A DNA stretch of 64,000 bases from Sphingobium sp. CECT 9361 (GTDB lineage Bacteria > Pseudomonadota > Alphaproteobacteria > Sphingomonadales > Sphingomonadaceae), in contig NZ_CAKKNC010000005.1 in NCBI RefSeq assembly GCF_918741285.1, positions 62,001 to 126,000 of the forward strand. Direction: 5' to 3'. Made by a program: the position numbers and the translations under genes. The stretch's first letter is position 1. The number at the start of each line of letters is the position of its first letter. The notes below the pieces were generated by a model. It was given only the letters and a program-made list of their open reading frames with translations, did no database searches and was not told the DNA's origin. This document shows positions 53,077 to 64,000 of the stretch, one piece after another.

Positions 53077-54467
53077 TGCGTATCGCATATCTCGGTCTGA
53101 CAGCGGCGCTGGCGCTGACCGCCTGCACCGGCACGACTGAAGCGCCCAAAACCGCGAGCAGCAACACCCCCGGACCCTCGACCGCGCCCGAAAATCCCTT
53201 CCCCTCGACCTACACAGCCTATCCCGGCGTGCCCACGGTCATCAGGGGCGCCACGATCCTCGATGGCGAAGGCGGCAAAATCGAAAATGGCGTCGTGTTC
53301 CTTTCGGGAGGCAAGATCACGGCAGTCGGCGGACCGGACACCCCGATCCCTGCGGACGTGACGGTATTCGACGGCACCGGCAAATATGTGACGCCCGGCG
53401 TCATCGATATTCACAGCCATTTGGGCGACTATCCGTCTCCTTCGGTGCAGGCGCTAAGCGACGGTAACGAAGCCACCGGCCCCGTCACCGCCGATGTCTG
53501 GGCCGAACACAGCGTCTGGCCACAAGACCCGGGATTCTCCCGCGCGCTTGCCAATGGCGGCGTCACAGCCCTGCAAATCCTACCCGGTTCGGCCAACCTC
53601 TTTGGCGGTCGCGGCGTCACGCTTAAGAACGTCTATGCCCGCACCCAGCAAGGGATGAAGTTCCCCGGTGCGCCCTACAGCCTCAAAATGGCCTGCGGCG
53701 AAAACCCTAAACGGGTCTACGGCAGCAAAGGCCGCCAGCCCAGCACCCGCATGGGCAACATCGCCGTTGATCGTCAGACGTGGATCAAGGCGCGTGAATA
53801 TCAGAAGAAGCGCGCCGCCAACAAGGAACAGACCCGCGATCTGTCGATGGAAACGCTAGCCGATGTGCTGGAAGGCAAAATCCTTGTCCAGAACCACTGC
53901 TACCGCGCCGACGAAATGGCCAACGTCATTGATATGAGCAAGGAATTCGGGTACAAGGTCACCGCGTTCCACCATGCCGTCGAAAGCTACAAGATCGCCG
54001 ATCTGCTTAAAGCCAACAACATCTGCTCGGCGATGTGGGCAGACTGGTACGGCTTCAAGATGGAAAGCTATGACGGCATCCGTGAGAACATTGCGCTGAT
54101 CCAGAATGCAGGCGCGTGCGCCATTGTCCACAGTGACGATGAAAACGGCATCCAGCGTCTCAATCAGGAAGCCGCCAAGGCCATCGCCGCTGGCAAGCGC
54201 ATGGGCATCAACATACCCGAAGAAATTGCGTGGGAATGGCTAAGCTATAACCCTGCCAAGGCAATGGGCATCGCGGACCAGACCGGCAGTCTCAAGGTGG
54301 GCAAGATGGCCGATGTCGTCCTGTGGAACGGCAACCCGTTCAGCATCTACACCCGGCCCGAACGGGTCTGGATCGACGGCGCGCTGATGTACGATGCCAA
54401 CGACCCCAAACGTCGCCCCGTCAGCGACTTCGAACTGGGCCAGATCGGCGCGGGAGACACGAAATGA
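53073..54467 (+). CDS. Amidohydrolase-superfamily lipoprotein
   Basis: A 464-residue protein with a lipobox (LALTAC, Cys18), so anchored in an envelope membrane. The metal-binding IDIHSHLGD gives H114 and H116; further ligands are likely in NHCYRAD and AFHHAVES, and HSDDENG carries the late Asp. This fits imidazolonepropionase/dipeptidase-like amidohydrolases. It is coupled to the peptide transporter and to a related downstream gene. Substrate is inferred to be a peptide or cyclic amide. Confidence 0.87.
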   Translation: MMRIAYLGLTAALALTACTGTTEAPKTASSNTPGPSTAPENPFPSTYTAYPGVPTVIRGATILDGEGGKIENGVVFLSGGKITAVGGPDTPIPADVTVFDGTGKYVTPGVIDIHSHLGDYPSPSVQALSDGNEATGPVTADVWAEHSVWPQDPGFSRALANGGVTALQILPGSANLFGGRGVTLKNVYARTQQGMKFPGAPYSLKMACGENPKRVYGSKGRQPSTRMGNIAVDRQTWIKAREYQKKRAANKEQTRDLSMETLADVLEGKILVQNHCYRADEMANVIDMSKEFGYKVTAFHHAVESYKIADLLKANNICSAMWADWYGFKMESYDGIRENIALIQNAGACAIVHSDDENGIQRLNQEAAKAIAAGKRMGINIPEEIAWEWLSYNPAKAMGIADQTGSLKVGKMADVVLWNGNPFSIYTRPERVWIDGALMYDANDPKRRPVSDFELGQIGAGDTK

Positions 54468-55780
54468 ACCGTAAGTTTCTTTCCGCACTGGCCGGGGCCG
54501 CGGCCCTCGCAGCCTTCGCTACCCCCGCCATCGCGCAGACCATCGCCATCACCGGCGGCAAACTCGCCATCGGTGACGGCTCCGAAGCGATCGAGAACGG
54601 CACCGTCGTCATCGTAAACGGCAAAGTCACCGCGGCAGGCGCCAATGTCGCGATCCCGGCGGGCGCGCAACGCATTGATGCGACAGGACAATGGGTGACG
54701 CCGGGCATCGTATCGGGCTTTTCGCGTGTCGGCTTAGTGGAAGTCGAAGCCGTCGAATCCACTAACGACACCGAAGCGAACAAGTCGCCTTTCTCTGCCG
54801 CCATCGATGTGTCCACCGCGATCAATCCGCTCGCCAATCCCATCGCGATCAGCCGCACCAGCGGTGTCACCCGCGCCGTCGTCGTCCCGTCGGCAGGCAA
54901 CAGCATCTTTGCGGGGCAGGGGGCGGTCATCGACCTCAGCAACGACATGGACGATGTCACCCAGCCGCGCGCCTTCCAATATGTCGAACTGGGCGAAACC
55001 GGCGCGGCCAAGGCCGGGGGCAGCCGCCCCGCCGCGCAACTCATGTTCCGCACATTGCTGGAAGAAGCGCAGGACTATACGCGCAATCCTGCGGCCTATG
55101 ACGGACGCTCGAAGGACAATCTCCTGCTGCGCGTCGATGCAAAGGCGCTGCTGCCCGTCATTCAGGGGAAGGTGCCCCTGCTCGTTCATGTCGAACGCGG
55201 TCCCGACATCCTTGGCGTCATCGCGCTGCGCAAGGAATTTCCGATGCTCAAGATCGTGCTGGTCGGCGCGGCCGAGGGCTGGCGCGTTGCGCGGGAAATC
55301 GCCGCGGCCAAGATCCCGGTCATCACCGCCGGTCTCACCGATCTGCCTGCCAGCTTCGAAACCCTCGCCGCCACGCAATCCAATGTCGGTCGCATGGTGG
55401 AGGCAGGCGTTCTCGTCGCCCTCGGCCTGACGGACGGCAACGACGCCGTCCAGCTCCGCTGGGCCATGCAACAGGCAGGCAACATGGTCGCGCTGCAGAA
55501 GATCCCCGGCGCCACCGGGCTAAGCTGGGGACAGGCACTCCGGGCTATCAGCTCCGCGCCCGCCGAAGTGATGGGCATGGGCGACCGCATCGGTTCGCTC
55601 AAGCCCGGCCGCGCAGGCGATGTGGTGATTTGGGACGGCGACCCGCTGGAACTCATGTCCGCGCCAACCGCCGTCTTCATCGACGGCAAGCAACAGCCGC
55701 TGGAAAACCGCCAGACCAAGCTGCGCGACCGATATGCGACGCCCACGCCGGGCGCCTTGCCCAAAGCCTACGATCGCTAA
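54464..55780 (+). CDS. Secreted amidohydrolase-like protein lacking the HxH metal motif
   Basis: A 438-residue exported protein (signal MNRKFLSALAGAAALAAFAT, AIAQ cleavage) with the composite beta-sandwich of amidohydrolases at both ends (GKLAIGDGSEAIENGTVVI; IGSLKPGRAGDVVIWDGDP). Where DxHxH is expected after VTPGI, the sequence reads VSGFSRVG (residues 83-90), so the first metal pair is missing; HVERG may keep a later ligand. It may be a non-catalytic partner of the upstream amidohydrolase or use other chemistry. Start overlaps the upstream stop (ATGA). Confidence 0.82.
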   Translation: MNRKFLSALAGAAALAAFATPAIAQTIAITGGKLAIGDGSEAIENGTVVIVNGKVTAAGANVAIPAGAQRIDATGQWVTPGIVSGFSRVGLVEVEAVESTNDTEANKSPFSAAIDVSTAINPLANPIAISRTSGVTRAVVVPSAGNSIFAGQGAVIDLSNDMDDVTQPRAFQYVELGETGAAKAGGSRPAAQLMFRTLLEEAQDYTRNPAAYDGRSKDNLLLRVDAKALLPVIQGKVPLLVHVERGPDILGVIALRKEFPMLKIVLVGAAEGWRVAREIAAAKIPVITAGLTDLPASFETLAATQSNVGRMVEAGVLVALGLTDGNDAVQLRWAMQQAGNMVALQKIPGATGLSWGQALRAISSAPAEVMGMGDRIGSLKPGRAGDVVIWDGDPLELMSAPTAVFIDGKQQPLENRQTKLRDRYATPTPGALPKAYDR

Positions 55781-55789
55781 ACGACGGAC

Positions 55790-55814
55790 GGCGGCGTAGC
55801 CTGACTACGCCGCC
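55790..55814. terminator. Perfect 10-bp stem hairpin between convergent genes
   Basis: GGCGGCGTAG, loop CCTGA, CTACGCCGCC. The right arm contains the stop codon of the AGCS gene. No T-run follows on either side, so if it ends transcription it would be of the atypical kind. It lies exactly where the two transcription units meet. Confidence 0.55.
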
Positions 55815-57184
55815 ACGTCGCCCACCCGCAGCCAATAGGCCCGCACGTCGCGCCGCAATTCGCCAGCGCACAGATACAGCGCGATCACATTGGGGATCGC
55901 CATCAGGAAAAAGCTGCAATCGACGATGCTGATGACCCGGCCAAGGTCAATGACGGCAGCGGGCGGCAAAGCGACGATGTAGAGGATCTTGTAAGTCATC
56001 TGCGTGCGCGGCTTATGCCCGAACAGATACCCCCAGGCCTGCAACCCGTAAAAGCCCCACGCCACCAAAGTCGAATAGGCAAACAGCACCACTGCTACCG
56101 CCAGCACATAGGGAAACCACCCTGCGACTCCCGCAAAAGCGGCGGTCGTGATGTTGATCCCTTCCAACCCCGTGTTCCACGTTCCCGCAACAACCAGCGC
56201 CAACCCGCCGAACGCACACACGATCATCGTGCCGAGCAACGGTTCCAGCAACGCCACCATCCCCTCGGACACCGGCTCATCGGTGCGGGCAAGGCTGTGC
56301 GCCATCACCGCAGATCCGACGCCCGCCTCACTGGCGAACACCGCGCGCCGCATCCCCGCCACGAACGCGCCAACGGCACCCCCAGCAGCCGCCGTGCCGT
56401 TCCACGCCCCATCCCATATCTGCGCTAGTGCCCCCGGTATCGCACTGGCATTCAGGATAAGGATCGCGAACACGCCAATCAGAAAGACGGCAACCTTGAT
56501 CGGCGTCAGTCGGCTCGCCACGCGGCCCAGCCACGCCGCGCCGCCCAGAGTCACCAGCGAAACCGCCAGCGCAAGCCCGATCCCATACACCCAACCATTG
56601 GTAAAACCTGTAACCGCAGAGACCGCCGCATAGCTCTGGTTCACCTGCACCATCGGGATAGCGCCGAACAATGCGAAGAAGGCATAAAGTGCGCCAATCG
56701 CGAAACCGAAACGCGGCCATCCTTTGCGCGCCAATACGGCTTTCAGAACATACATCGGCCCGCCATGCGCATGGCCCCACTCATCCATCACCCGATATTT
56801 GAGGCCCAGCGTCACCTCGGCCATCTTCACCGTCATCGCGAACCAGCCGATCACGAACATCCAGAGGATCGCGCCCGGCCCGCCCATCGTCAGCGCCACT
56901 GCGACGCCAGCAATATTGCCAAGGCCGATGGTCCCCGCCAGCGCCGTCGTGAGCGCCGCAAACTGGCTGACGTCGCCCTTCGCTTCGCCTTCACGTGGCT
57001 GCGTGCGCAACACATGGAAAGCATGACCCACCGCGCGTAAATTGGGAAAACCCAGCCACACCGTGAAGAACAACATCGGCAGCGCGAGGTACAGCACGAT
57101 CAACTCGATCTGCACGCCCAGCACAGGTATCTTGAAGAATACAGCGGCGGAGAGCGCGTCTACGGCGCGGTTGAACGATTCCAT
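55805..57184 (-). CDS. AGCS-family sodium:alanine/amino acid symporter
   Basis: A 459-residue membrane protein with ~10 helices. The AGCS signature is seen in [38 protein letters not shown] and [26 protein letters not shown]. It imports alanine, glycine or a related amino acid with sodium. It faces the amidohydrolase pair, so it might take up the released amino acids (inference). Its start lies 92 bp from the divergent glmM. Confidence 0.93.
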   Translation of the reverse strand: MESFNRAVDALSAAVFFKIPVLGVQIELIVLYLALPMLFFTVWLGFPNLRAVGHAFHVLRTQPREGEAKGDVSQFAALTTALAGTIGLGNIAGVAVALTMGGPGAILWMFVIGWFAMTVKMAEVTLGLKYRVMDEWGHAHGGPMYVLKAVLARKGWPRFGFAIGALYAFFALFGAIPMVQVNQSYAAVSAVTGFTNGWVYGIGLALAVSLVTLGGAAWLGRVASRLTPIKVAVFLIGVFAILILNASAIPGALAQIWDGAWNGTAAAGGAVGAFVAGMRRAVFASEAGVGSAVMAHSLARTDEPVSEGMVALLEPLLGTMIVCAFGGLALVVAGTWNTGLEGINITTAAFAGVAGWFPYVLAVAVVLFAYSTLVAWGFYGLQAWGYLFGHKPRTQMTYKILYIVALPPAAVIDLGRVISIVDCSFFLMAIPNVIALYLCAGELRRDVRAYWLRVGDVAA

Positions 57185-57276
57185 GCGCCTTGAATGGCGG
57201 CGCAGTGGTGGATTGTCGATCCGATTTCGCTATAGGCTGTCACCTTGATCCGACGACACATTTTTGCGGAGCGTCC

Positions 57277-58617
57277 ATGAGCAGGCAATATTTCGGCACA
57301 GACGGTATTCGTGGCCGCACCAACGCATGGCCGATGACGCCAGAACTGGCGATGAAAGTCGGCATGGCGGCGGGTACGCATTTCCTGCGCGGCAGCCATC
57401 GCCATCGCGTCGTGATCGGCAAGGATACGCGCCTGTCGGGCTACATGGTCGAAAACGCGCTTGTTGCCGGGTTCACCGCGGTCGGCATGGATGTGGTGCA
57501 ATTCGGCCCGATCCCGACGCCTGCGGTGGCGATGCTTGCTCATTCGATGCGCGCCGATCTGGGCGTGATGATATCGGCCAGCCACAACCCCTATTTCGAT
57601 AACGGTATCAAGCTGTTCGGTCCCGATGGTTACAAATTGTCTGACGAAGACGAACTGAAGATCGAAGCCTTGCTGCAAGGCGAGATAGCCCTTGCGCCCT
57701 CGGCCGATATCGGTCGCGCCCGCCGCGTCGAGGACGCACGCGGTCGCTATATCCACGCGGTCAAATCCAGCTTCCCGGCGGAGTTGCGGCTCGACGGCCT
57801 GCGCATCGTCGTCGATTGCGCCAATGGCGCCGCCTATCAGGTTGCGCCCTCCGCTTTGTGGGAACTGGGTGCGGAAGTGATCGCGGTGGGAGTCACCCCC
57901 AACGGCATCAACATCAACGATGGCTGCGGATCGACTGCGCCGCTCTTGTTGCAGGAAACCGTACTGTCGTCGGGCGCGGATATCGGCATCGCGCTGGATG
58001 GTGACGCGGATCGGCTTATCGTCGTCGATGAACAAGGCAAGATCGTCGACGGCGATCAGATCATGGCGCTCATCGCCGCCAATTGGGCACGCGAAGGCAC
58101 GCTGCGCGGTGGCGGCCTCGTCACCACGGTCATGTCCAATCTCGGCCTCGAACGCTTTCTAAGCGGGCAGGGGATCACGCTGGAACGGACCAAGGTTGGC
58201 GACCGTTACGTACTGGAACGGATGCGCGAGGGCGGCTTCAACGTCGGCGGCGAGCAATCCGGCCACATGATCCTGTCCGATTACGCCACCACCGGCGACG
58301 GCACCATCGCCGCGCTGCAGGTGCTGGCCGCACTCATCCGCAGCGGCAAGCCTGCCAGTGAGCTACTCCATCAGTTCGATCCCGTGCCGCAATTACTCAA
58401 GAACGTGCGGTTTTCCGGCGGCAAGCCGCTCGAGCATAGCGACGTGCAACGCACCATCGCGCAGGCCGAAGCGGAATTGAAAGGGACGGGCCGTCTCGTC
58501 ATTCGTCCGTCAGGCACCGAACCTGTCATCCGCGTAATGGCCGAAGGCGACAGCGAAACGCAGGTCAGGGATGTGGTCGACCGCATCTGCGCCGCTGTGG
58601 AAAAGGCGGCCGCCTGA
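57277..58617 (+). CDS. glmM: Phosphoglucosamine mutase
   Basis: Interconverts glucosamine 6-phosphate and 1-phosphate for UDP-GlcNAc, peptidoglycan and LPS synthesis. [16 protein letters not shown] is the GlmM start; the catalytic phospho-Ser lies in ISASHNP (Ser102), the Mg loop in DGDADR, and the phosphate site in [12 protein letters not shown]. Length 446 is standard. GCGGAG precedes the ATG; the in-frame upstream extension overlaps the AGCS promoter region and is not used. Confidence 0.96.
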   Translation: MSRQYFGTDGIRGRTNAWPMTPELAMKVGMAAGTHFLRGSHRHRVVIGKDTRLSGYMVENALVAGFTAVGMDVVQFGPIPTPAVAMLAHSMRADLGVMISASHNPYFDNGIKLFGPDGYKLSDEDELKIEALLQGEIALAPSADIGRARRVEDARGRYIHAVKSSFPAELRLDGLRIVVDCANGAAYQVAPSALWELGAEVIAVGVTPNGININDGCGSTAPLLLQETVLSSGADIGIALDGDADRLIVVDEQGKIVDGDQIMALIAANWAREGTLRGGGLVTTVMSNLGLERFLSGQGITLERTKVGDRYVLERMREGGFNVGGEQSGHMILSDYATTGDGTIAALQVLAALIRSGKPASELLHQFDPVPQLLKNVRFSGGKPLEHSDVQRTIAQAEAELKGTGRLVIRPSGTEPVIRVMAEGDSETQVRDVVDRICAAVEKAAA

Positions 58618-58618
58618 C

Positions 58619-58843
58619 ATGCTTGAAATGCGCCCCGATTGCGAACGCTGCGGCACGGACCTTCCGGCCGACGCGCCCGGCGCGTTCATCTGCTCGTTCG
58701 AATGCACCTATTGCGCGCCCTGCGCCGAGGCGCTCGACGATCGTTGCCCCAATTGTGGTGGCGAACTGATGGATCGCCCGACCCGCTTCGGCCCTGCGCT
58801 CGCCAAAAACCCGGCGTCCACGACCCGGATGTTCAAGGGGTGA
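58619..58843 (+). CDS. DUF1272 zinc-ribbon protein
   Basis: A 74-residue protein with four CxxC-like pairs (CERCG; CSFEC-TYCAPC; CPNCGGEL), typical of DUF1272, likely binding two zinc ions. Function unknown. Its ATG follows the glmM stop by one base and its stop overlaps the thiD GTG start (GTGA), so it is firmly part of the glmM-thiD-rnhB transcript. Confidence 0.88.
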   Translation: MLEMRPDCERCGTDLPADAPGAFICSFECTYCAPCAEALDDRCPNCGGELMDRPTRFGPALAKNPASTTRMFKG

Positions 58844-59724
58844 CCCCGCGCATCCTGATTATCGCCGGGTCCGACAGCGGCGGCGGCGCGGGCATTCAGG
58901 CGGATATCAAGACCGTGACGATGCTGGGCGGTCACGCAATGACCGCCATCACGGCCATCACGGCGCAAAATACGCTCGGCGTGCAGGGCGTCCATCCCAT
59001 CCCGACGGCCGTGGTGATCGAACAGATCGAAAGCGTTCTCTCCGATCTCGGCGTGGACGCGATCAAGATCGGCATGATCGGATCACCTCAAACGGCCCAT
59101 GCCGTCGCGGATCACCTCGCCGGTCTGCGCGACATGCCTATCATCTTCGACCCCGTCATGGTTGCCACAAGCGGCGCGCTTTTGGCCGACAAGGCCACCG
59201 TCGCTGCGTTCGAGCGGTTGATGGGCATGGCACTCCTGATAACCCCCAACGTCCCCGAACTGGCGATGCTGACCGGCACCCCAATCGAAGATATCGATGC
59301 GCTGGAGGCTGCAGGCAATATCCTCGCCCGCCGCTATGGCTGCGCAGTGCTGGCCAAGGGCGGGCATCTGGGCGATCAGCCGCAGGATGACGCACCGAGC
59401 GTTCAGGACTTGCTCATCCGCGCGTCGGGCGTATCGGAATATCGGATGCCGCGCATCGAAACTCGCCACAGCCACGGCACAGGCTGCACCCTCGCCAGTG
59501 CCGTCGCGACAGGCATTGGACGCGGCCTTACGATGGAAAATGCCGTCGATCGCGCGGAGGCATTCGTCGCCGGTGCACTGTTCAATGCGCCCCAATTCGG
59601 TGGTGGTCACGGTCCGATGGGCCACGCGATGGGCACCACGCCATTCTATCACACGTTGGCGTCCGTGAATGAACAGGGCTTCGATGCCACTGCCCTCGCT
59701 GCGCAATGGGACGACCGTGCCTGA
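58840..59724 (+). CDS. thiD: Hydroxymethylpyrimidine/phosphomethylpyrimidine kinase
   Basis: A 294-residue ribokinase-fold kinase of thiamine synthesis. [17 protein letters not shown] is the ThiD signature; [23 protein letters not shown] and [15 protein letters not shown] (anion hole, catalytic base region) are intact. A GTG start is used where it overlaps the DUF1272 stop. A C-terminal ~20-residue tail beyond the core is present. It overlaps rnhB by eight bases. Confidence 0.94.
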   Translation: MTPRILIIAGSDSGGGAGIQADIKTVTMLGGHAMTAITAITAQNTLGVQGVHPIPTAVVIEQIESVLSDLGVDAIKIGMIGSPQTAHAVADHLAGLRDMPIIFDPVMVATSGALLADKATVAAFERLMGMALLITPNVPELAMLTGTPIEDIDALEAAGNILARRYGCAVLAKGGHLGDQPQDDAPSVQDLLIRASGVSEYRMPRIETRHSHGTGCTLASAVATGIGRGLTMENAVDRAEAFVAGALFNAPQFGGGHGPMGHAMGTTPFYHTLASVNEQGFDATALAAQWDDRA

Positions 59725-60313
59725 CTTCACGTTCGAAATGCAGCATCAGGGATATGTCGCGGGCGTGGATGAAGCGGGCAGGGGGCCACTCGCCGGTCCT
59801 GTGGTTGCGGCGGCGGTCGTCCTCGACCCAGATAACTGCCCGCCCGGTCTCGACGACAGCAAGAAGCTTTCCGCCCCCCGCCGCGCCGCGCTCAACATTG
59901 CGATCCGCGAAAAGGCCATTTGCTTTGGCATCGGCTCAGCCAGCGTCGAGGAAATCGACAGCCTTAATATCTTGTGGGCTACCATGCTGGCGATGACGCG
60001 CGCCGTTGATGCGCTCTCGCACAACTGCGTGCATGTGCTTGTCGATGGCAACCGCTGCCCCCAGTGGCGTCATGCCTCCACCGCCGTCGTCGGCGGGGAC
60101 GCCCGCTGCCTCTCCATCGCCGCTGCCTCAATTCTTGCCAAGGAAGAGCGCGACCGGATCATGATCGCCGCCGCCCAAGCGCACCCTCATTATGGGTGGC
60201 ACAGCAACAAGGGCTATGGCAGTGCCTTGCACCTGTCCGCGTTGCGAGAACACGGCCCGACACCGCTCCATCGTCGCAGTTTTGCGCCGGTCGCCCAGTT
60301 GCTGCTGCTCTAG
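59717..60313 (+). CDS. rnhB: Ribonuclease HII
   Basis: Removes ribonucleotides from DNA. Catalytic acids are in [15 protein letters not shown] (Asp-Glu), VDGNRCP and the late Asp of [18 protein letters not shown] is the typical substrate-binding loop. Length ~198 residues is normal. A GTG within the thiD end is taken as start; an ATG seven codons later (MQHQGYVAG) is a possible alternative. It precedes ccrM by ~210 bp. Confidence 0.93.
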   Translation: MPDFTFEMQHQGYVAGVDEAGRGPLAGPVVAAAVVLDPDNCPPGLDDSKKLSAPRRAALNIAIREKAICFGIGSASVEEIDSLNILWATMLAMTRAVDALSHNCVHVLVDGNRCPQWRHASTAVVGGDARCLSIAAASILAKEERDRIMIAAAQAHPHYGWHSNKGYGSALHLSALREHGPTPLHRRSFAPVAQLLLL

Positions 60314-60341
60314 ACGATAAAAATATCGTTGCGCTTGGCGA

Positions 60342-61666
<1,325 letters not shown>

Positions 61667-61674
61667 GCCGCGCT

Positions 61675-61863
61675 TTACTTCGTCGCCGCCGTCGCATTCT
61701 GCGCGGCGGGCGACGCCGGCCTGTTGTCCAGCATTTCGGCCGCTTGGTTCAGCGCGCGCGCTTCGCTGGCCGACACCCCGCCCACGCCGTCGCCCGATGC
61801 GCCTTCTCCGCAAGCCGCGAGCGCCAGCGGCAATGCGATAGTCAGAAGAAATCCTGCGCGCAT
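61675..61863 (-). CDS. Small lipoprotein, 62 residues
   Basis: Signal peptide MRAGFLLTIALPLALAAC with lipobox LAAC and a short polar mature part (GEGASGDGVGGVSASEARALNQ). Convergent with ccrM, stop eight bases from the ccrM stop. No family recognised; the clear lipobox supports a real gene. Confidence 0.7.
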   Translation of the reverse strand: MRAGFLLTIALPLALAACGEGASGDGVGGVSASEARALNQAAEMLDNRPASPAAQNATAATK

Positions 61864-61900
61864 ATCGTCTCGTTCCTCACCAATTCACGGACCGCTATAA

Positions 61901-61942
61901 CAAAAAAAGAGCCACCCCGTTGTCGAGGTGACTCTTTTTTTC
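61901..61942. terminator. Bidirectional-looking intrinsic terminator
   Basis: A run of seven A, then GAGCCACC, loop CCGTTGTCGA, GGTGACTC and a run of T. On the minus strand it gives a stem followed by T-rich sequence just behind the Asn/Ala-rich lipoprotein gene; the A-run makes it effective on both strands. Confidence 0.85.
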
Positions 61943-61969
61943 CGTCATCCGTTACCGGACGACTGCGAA

Positions 61970-62185
61970 TTACATCGCGTTCGAAGCGTTTACCGCGTTC
62001 GTGACGTTTGCTGCTGCGTTGGTCGCGTTCTCAGCCGCATTCATGGCGTTCTCGGCTGCGTTGGTCGCGTTTTCAACAGCTACGTTTTCAGCAGCGTTGT
62101 TGGTCGTGTTTTCAGCGCCACCGGAGCAAGCGGCAAGACCGAGCGAAGCGGCAAGAACGAGCGACAAAGAAATAGACTTGGACAT
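61970..62185 (-). CDS. Asn/Ala-rich repetitive small lipoprotein
   Basis: A 71-residue protein: signal MSKSISLSLVLAASLGLAAC with lipobox, then a mature part composed almost only of Ala, Asn, Glu, Val and Thr in a repeating NATNAAENAMNAAEN pattern with 7-residue rhythm. AGAGGGG precedes the ATG. The repeat should form a polar helix or filament-like surface; function unknown. An intrinsic terminator follows it, and it is transcribed away from the metF operon. Confidence 0.78.
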   Translation of the reverse strand: MSKSISLSLVLAASLGLAACSGGAENTTNNAAENVAVENATNAAENAMNAAENATNAAANVTNAVNASNAM

Positions 62186-62370
62186 GGGCAAACCCCTCTA
62201 AAGAAAAAACCGTGCAGACCCGCTAAATGGTAAAGCTCACCCCCCGAAGCCTGCAATCGCGATATCTACTGCCTTGGCGATAGTAACGCAATCCCTATCC
62301 TGCACTGCACAATATAATCGCGCTGCACCCCGCTGCCAACGGCTTCGAGGCCGCGGGATTACGGATTGAC

Positions 62371-62394
62371 GTATATAAAGAAAACTTTATATAC
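62371..62394. promoter_or_regulatory. 24-bp palindromic operator overlapping the promoter of the ArsR-methyltransferase gene
   Basis: Arms GTATATAAAG and CTTTATATAC around an AAAA centre, the same arms as at the mesXD promoter. TTGACG (62366-62371) and TATATA (62388-62393) form a -35/-10 pair at 16-bp spacing, so the dyad covers the promoter. The start codon lies eight bases after the -10 box, which predicts a leaderless or near-leaderless mRNA and direct repression by the encoded ArsR protein. Confidence 0.85.
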
Positions 62395-62401
62395 ACGTTT
62401 T

Positions 62402-64000
<1,599 letters not shown>

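Noticed and set aside
62192..62401. SAM or SAH riboswitch before the metF operon
   Set aside because: No conserved SAM-II/SAH-type core was found, and the promoter-to-ATG distance leaves no leader.

Overview
The window is a high-GC chromosomal segment that fits an alphaproteobacterium of the Sphingomonadaceae (Sphingomonas/Sphingobium/Novosphingobium type). The evidence is the CcrM adenine methyltransferase, a De Ley-Doudoroff type sugar cluster, the PrsK/PrsR exopolysaccharide regulators, a Pao-type aldehyde oxidase and many ATGA or GTGA start/stop overlaps. Genus assignment is inference. No transposase, integrase, phage gene or CRISPR array was seen. Both ends cut through genes: a Gfo/Idh/MocA oxidoreductase on the left and metF on the right.

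Layout. 1-4.5 kb: sugar catabolism (GH51 arabinofuranosidase, dgoK, dgoA, secreted esterase). 4.6-12.5 kb: a minus-strand run of persulfide dioxygenase, two YeeE/YedE halves, a phosphatase-like/sulfide:quinone oxidoreductase fusion, a TauE/SafE permease and cytochrome bd oxidase with a 34-residue third subunit. Peroxiredoxin and a BigR/SqrR-like ArsR repressor diverge from it. This reads as a sulfide detoxification and respiration island. 12.7-16.1 kb: DsbA-like protein, SDR/XRE divergent pair, a gene-poor stretch with a tRNA-Gly 3'-end-like sequence, and a small conserved-looking ORF. 16.4-18.9 kb: mesX-mesD (B12- and folate-independent methionine synthase) under a cobalamin riboswitch and a 26-bp palindrome. 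18.9-24.4 kb: methylcitrate cycle (prpB, prpC, prpD, an unknown first gene) with a divergent XRE/ScfR-like regulator. 24.6-29.7 kb: fatty acid hydroxylase-type protein, EF-hand protein, Ser/Thr/Gly-rich secreted protein, two-component system, a broken tRNA-Gly half, DUF72.

29.7-35.2 kb: molybdenum enzymes (paoABC aldehyde oxidoreductase; SorAB-like sulfite dehydrogenase). 35.2-39.3 kb: trehalose synthesis (otsB, GH15, otsA). 39.4-43.3 kb: secreted M20 amidohydrolase, small proteins, a second ScfR-like regulator. 43.5-50.3 kb: polyprenyl glycosylphosphotransferase, prsK, prsR and a TPR protein (the XrtA/PEP-CTERM-associated polysaccharide regulatory set). 50.3-57.2 kb: GntR regulator, nitroreductase, POT peptide transporter with two amidohydrolases, AGCS symporter. 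57.3-61.7 kb: glmM, DUF1272, thiD, rnhB, ccrM, with seven GANTC sites just upstream of ccrM. 61.7-64 kb: two tiny lipoproteins, then an ArsR-methyltransferase regulator overlapping metF.

The most striking signal links two distant loci. The promoter of mesXD and that of the ArsR-methyltransferase-metF operon carry the same 10-bp inverted-repeat arms (GTATATAAAG / CTTTATATAC) with a 4-bp centre, and in both a -10-like TATATA lies in the right arm. With the cobalamin riboswitch on mesXD this suggests two-layer control of methionine synthesis: a SAM/SAH-sensing repressor acting on both loci, and B12 switching off the B12-independent enzyme.
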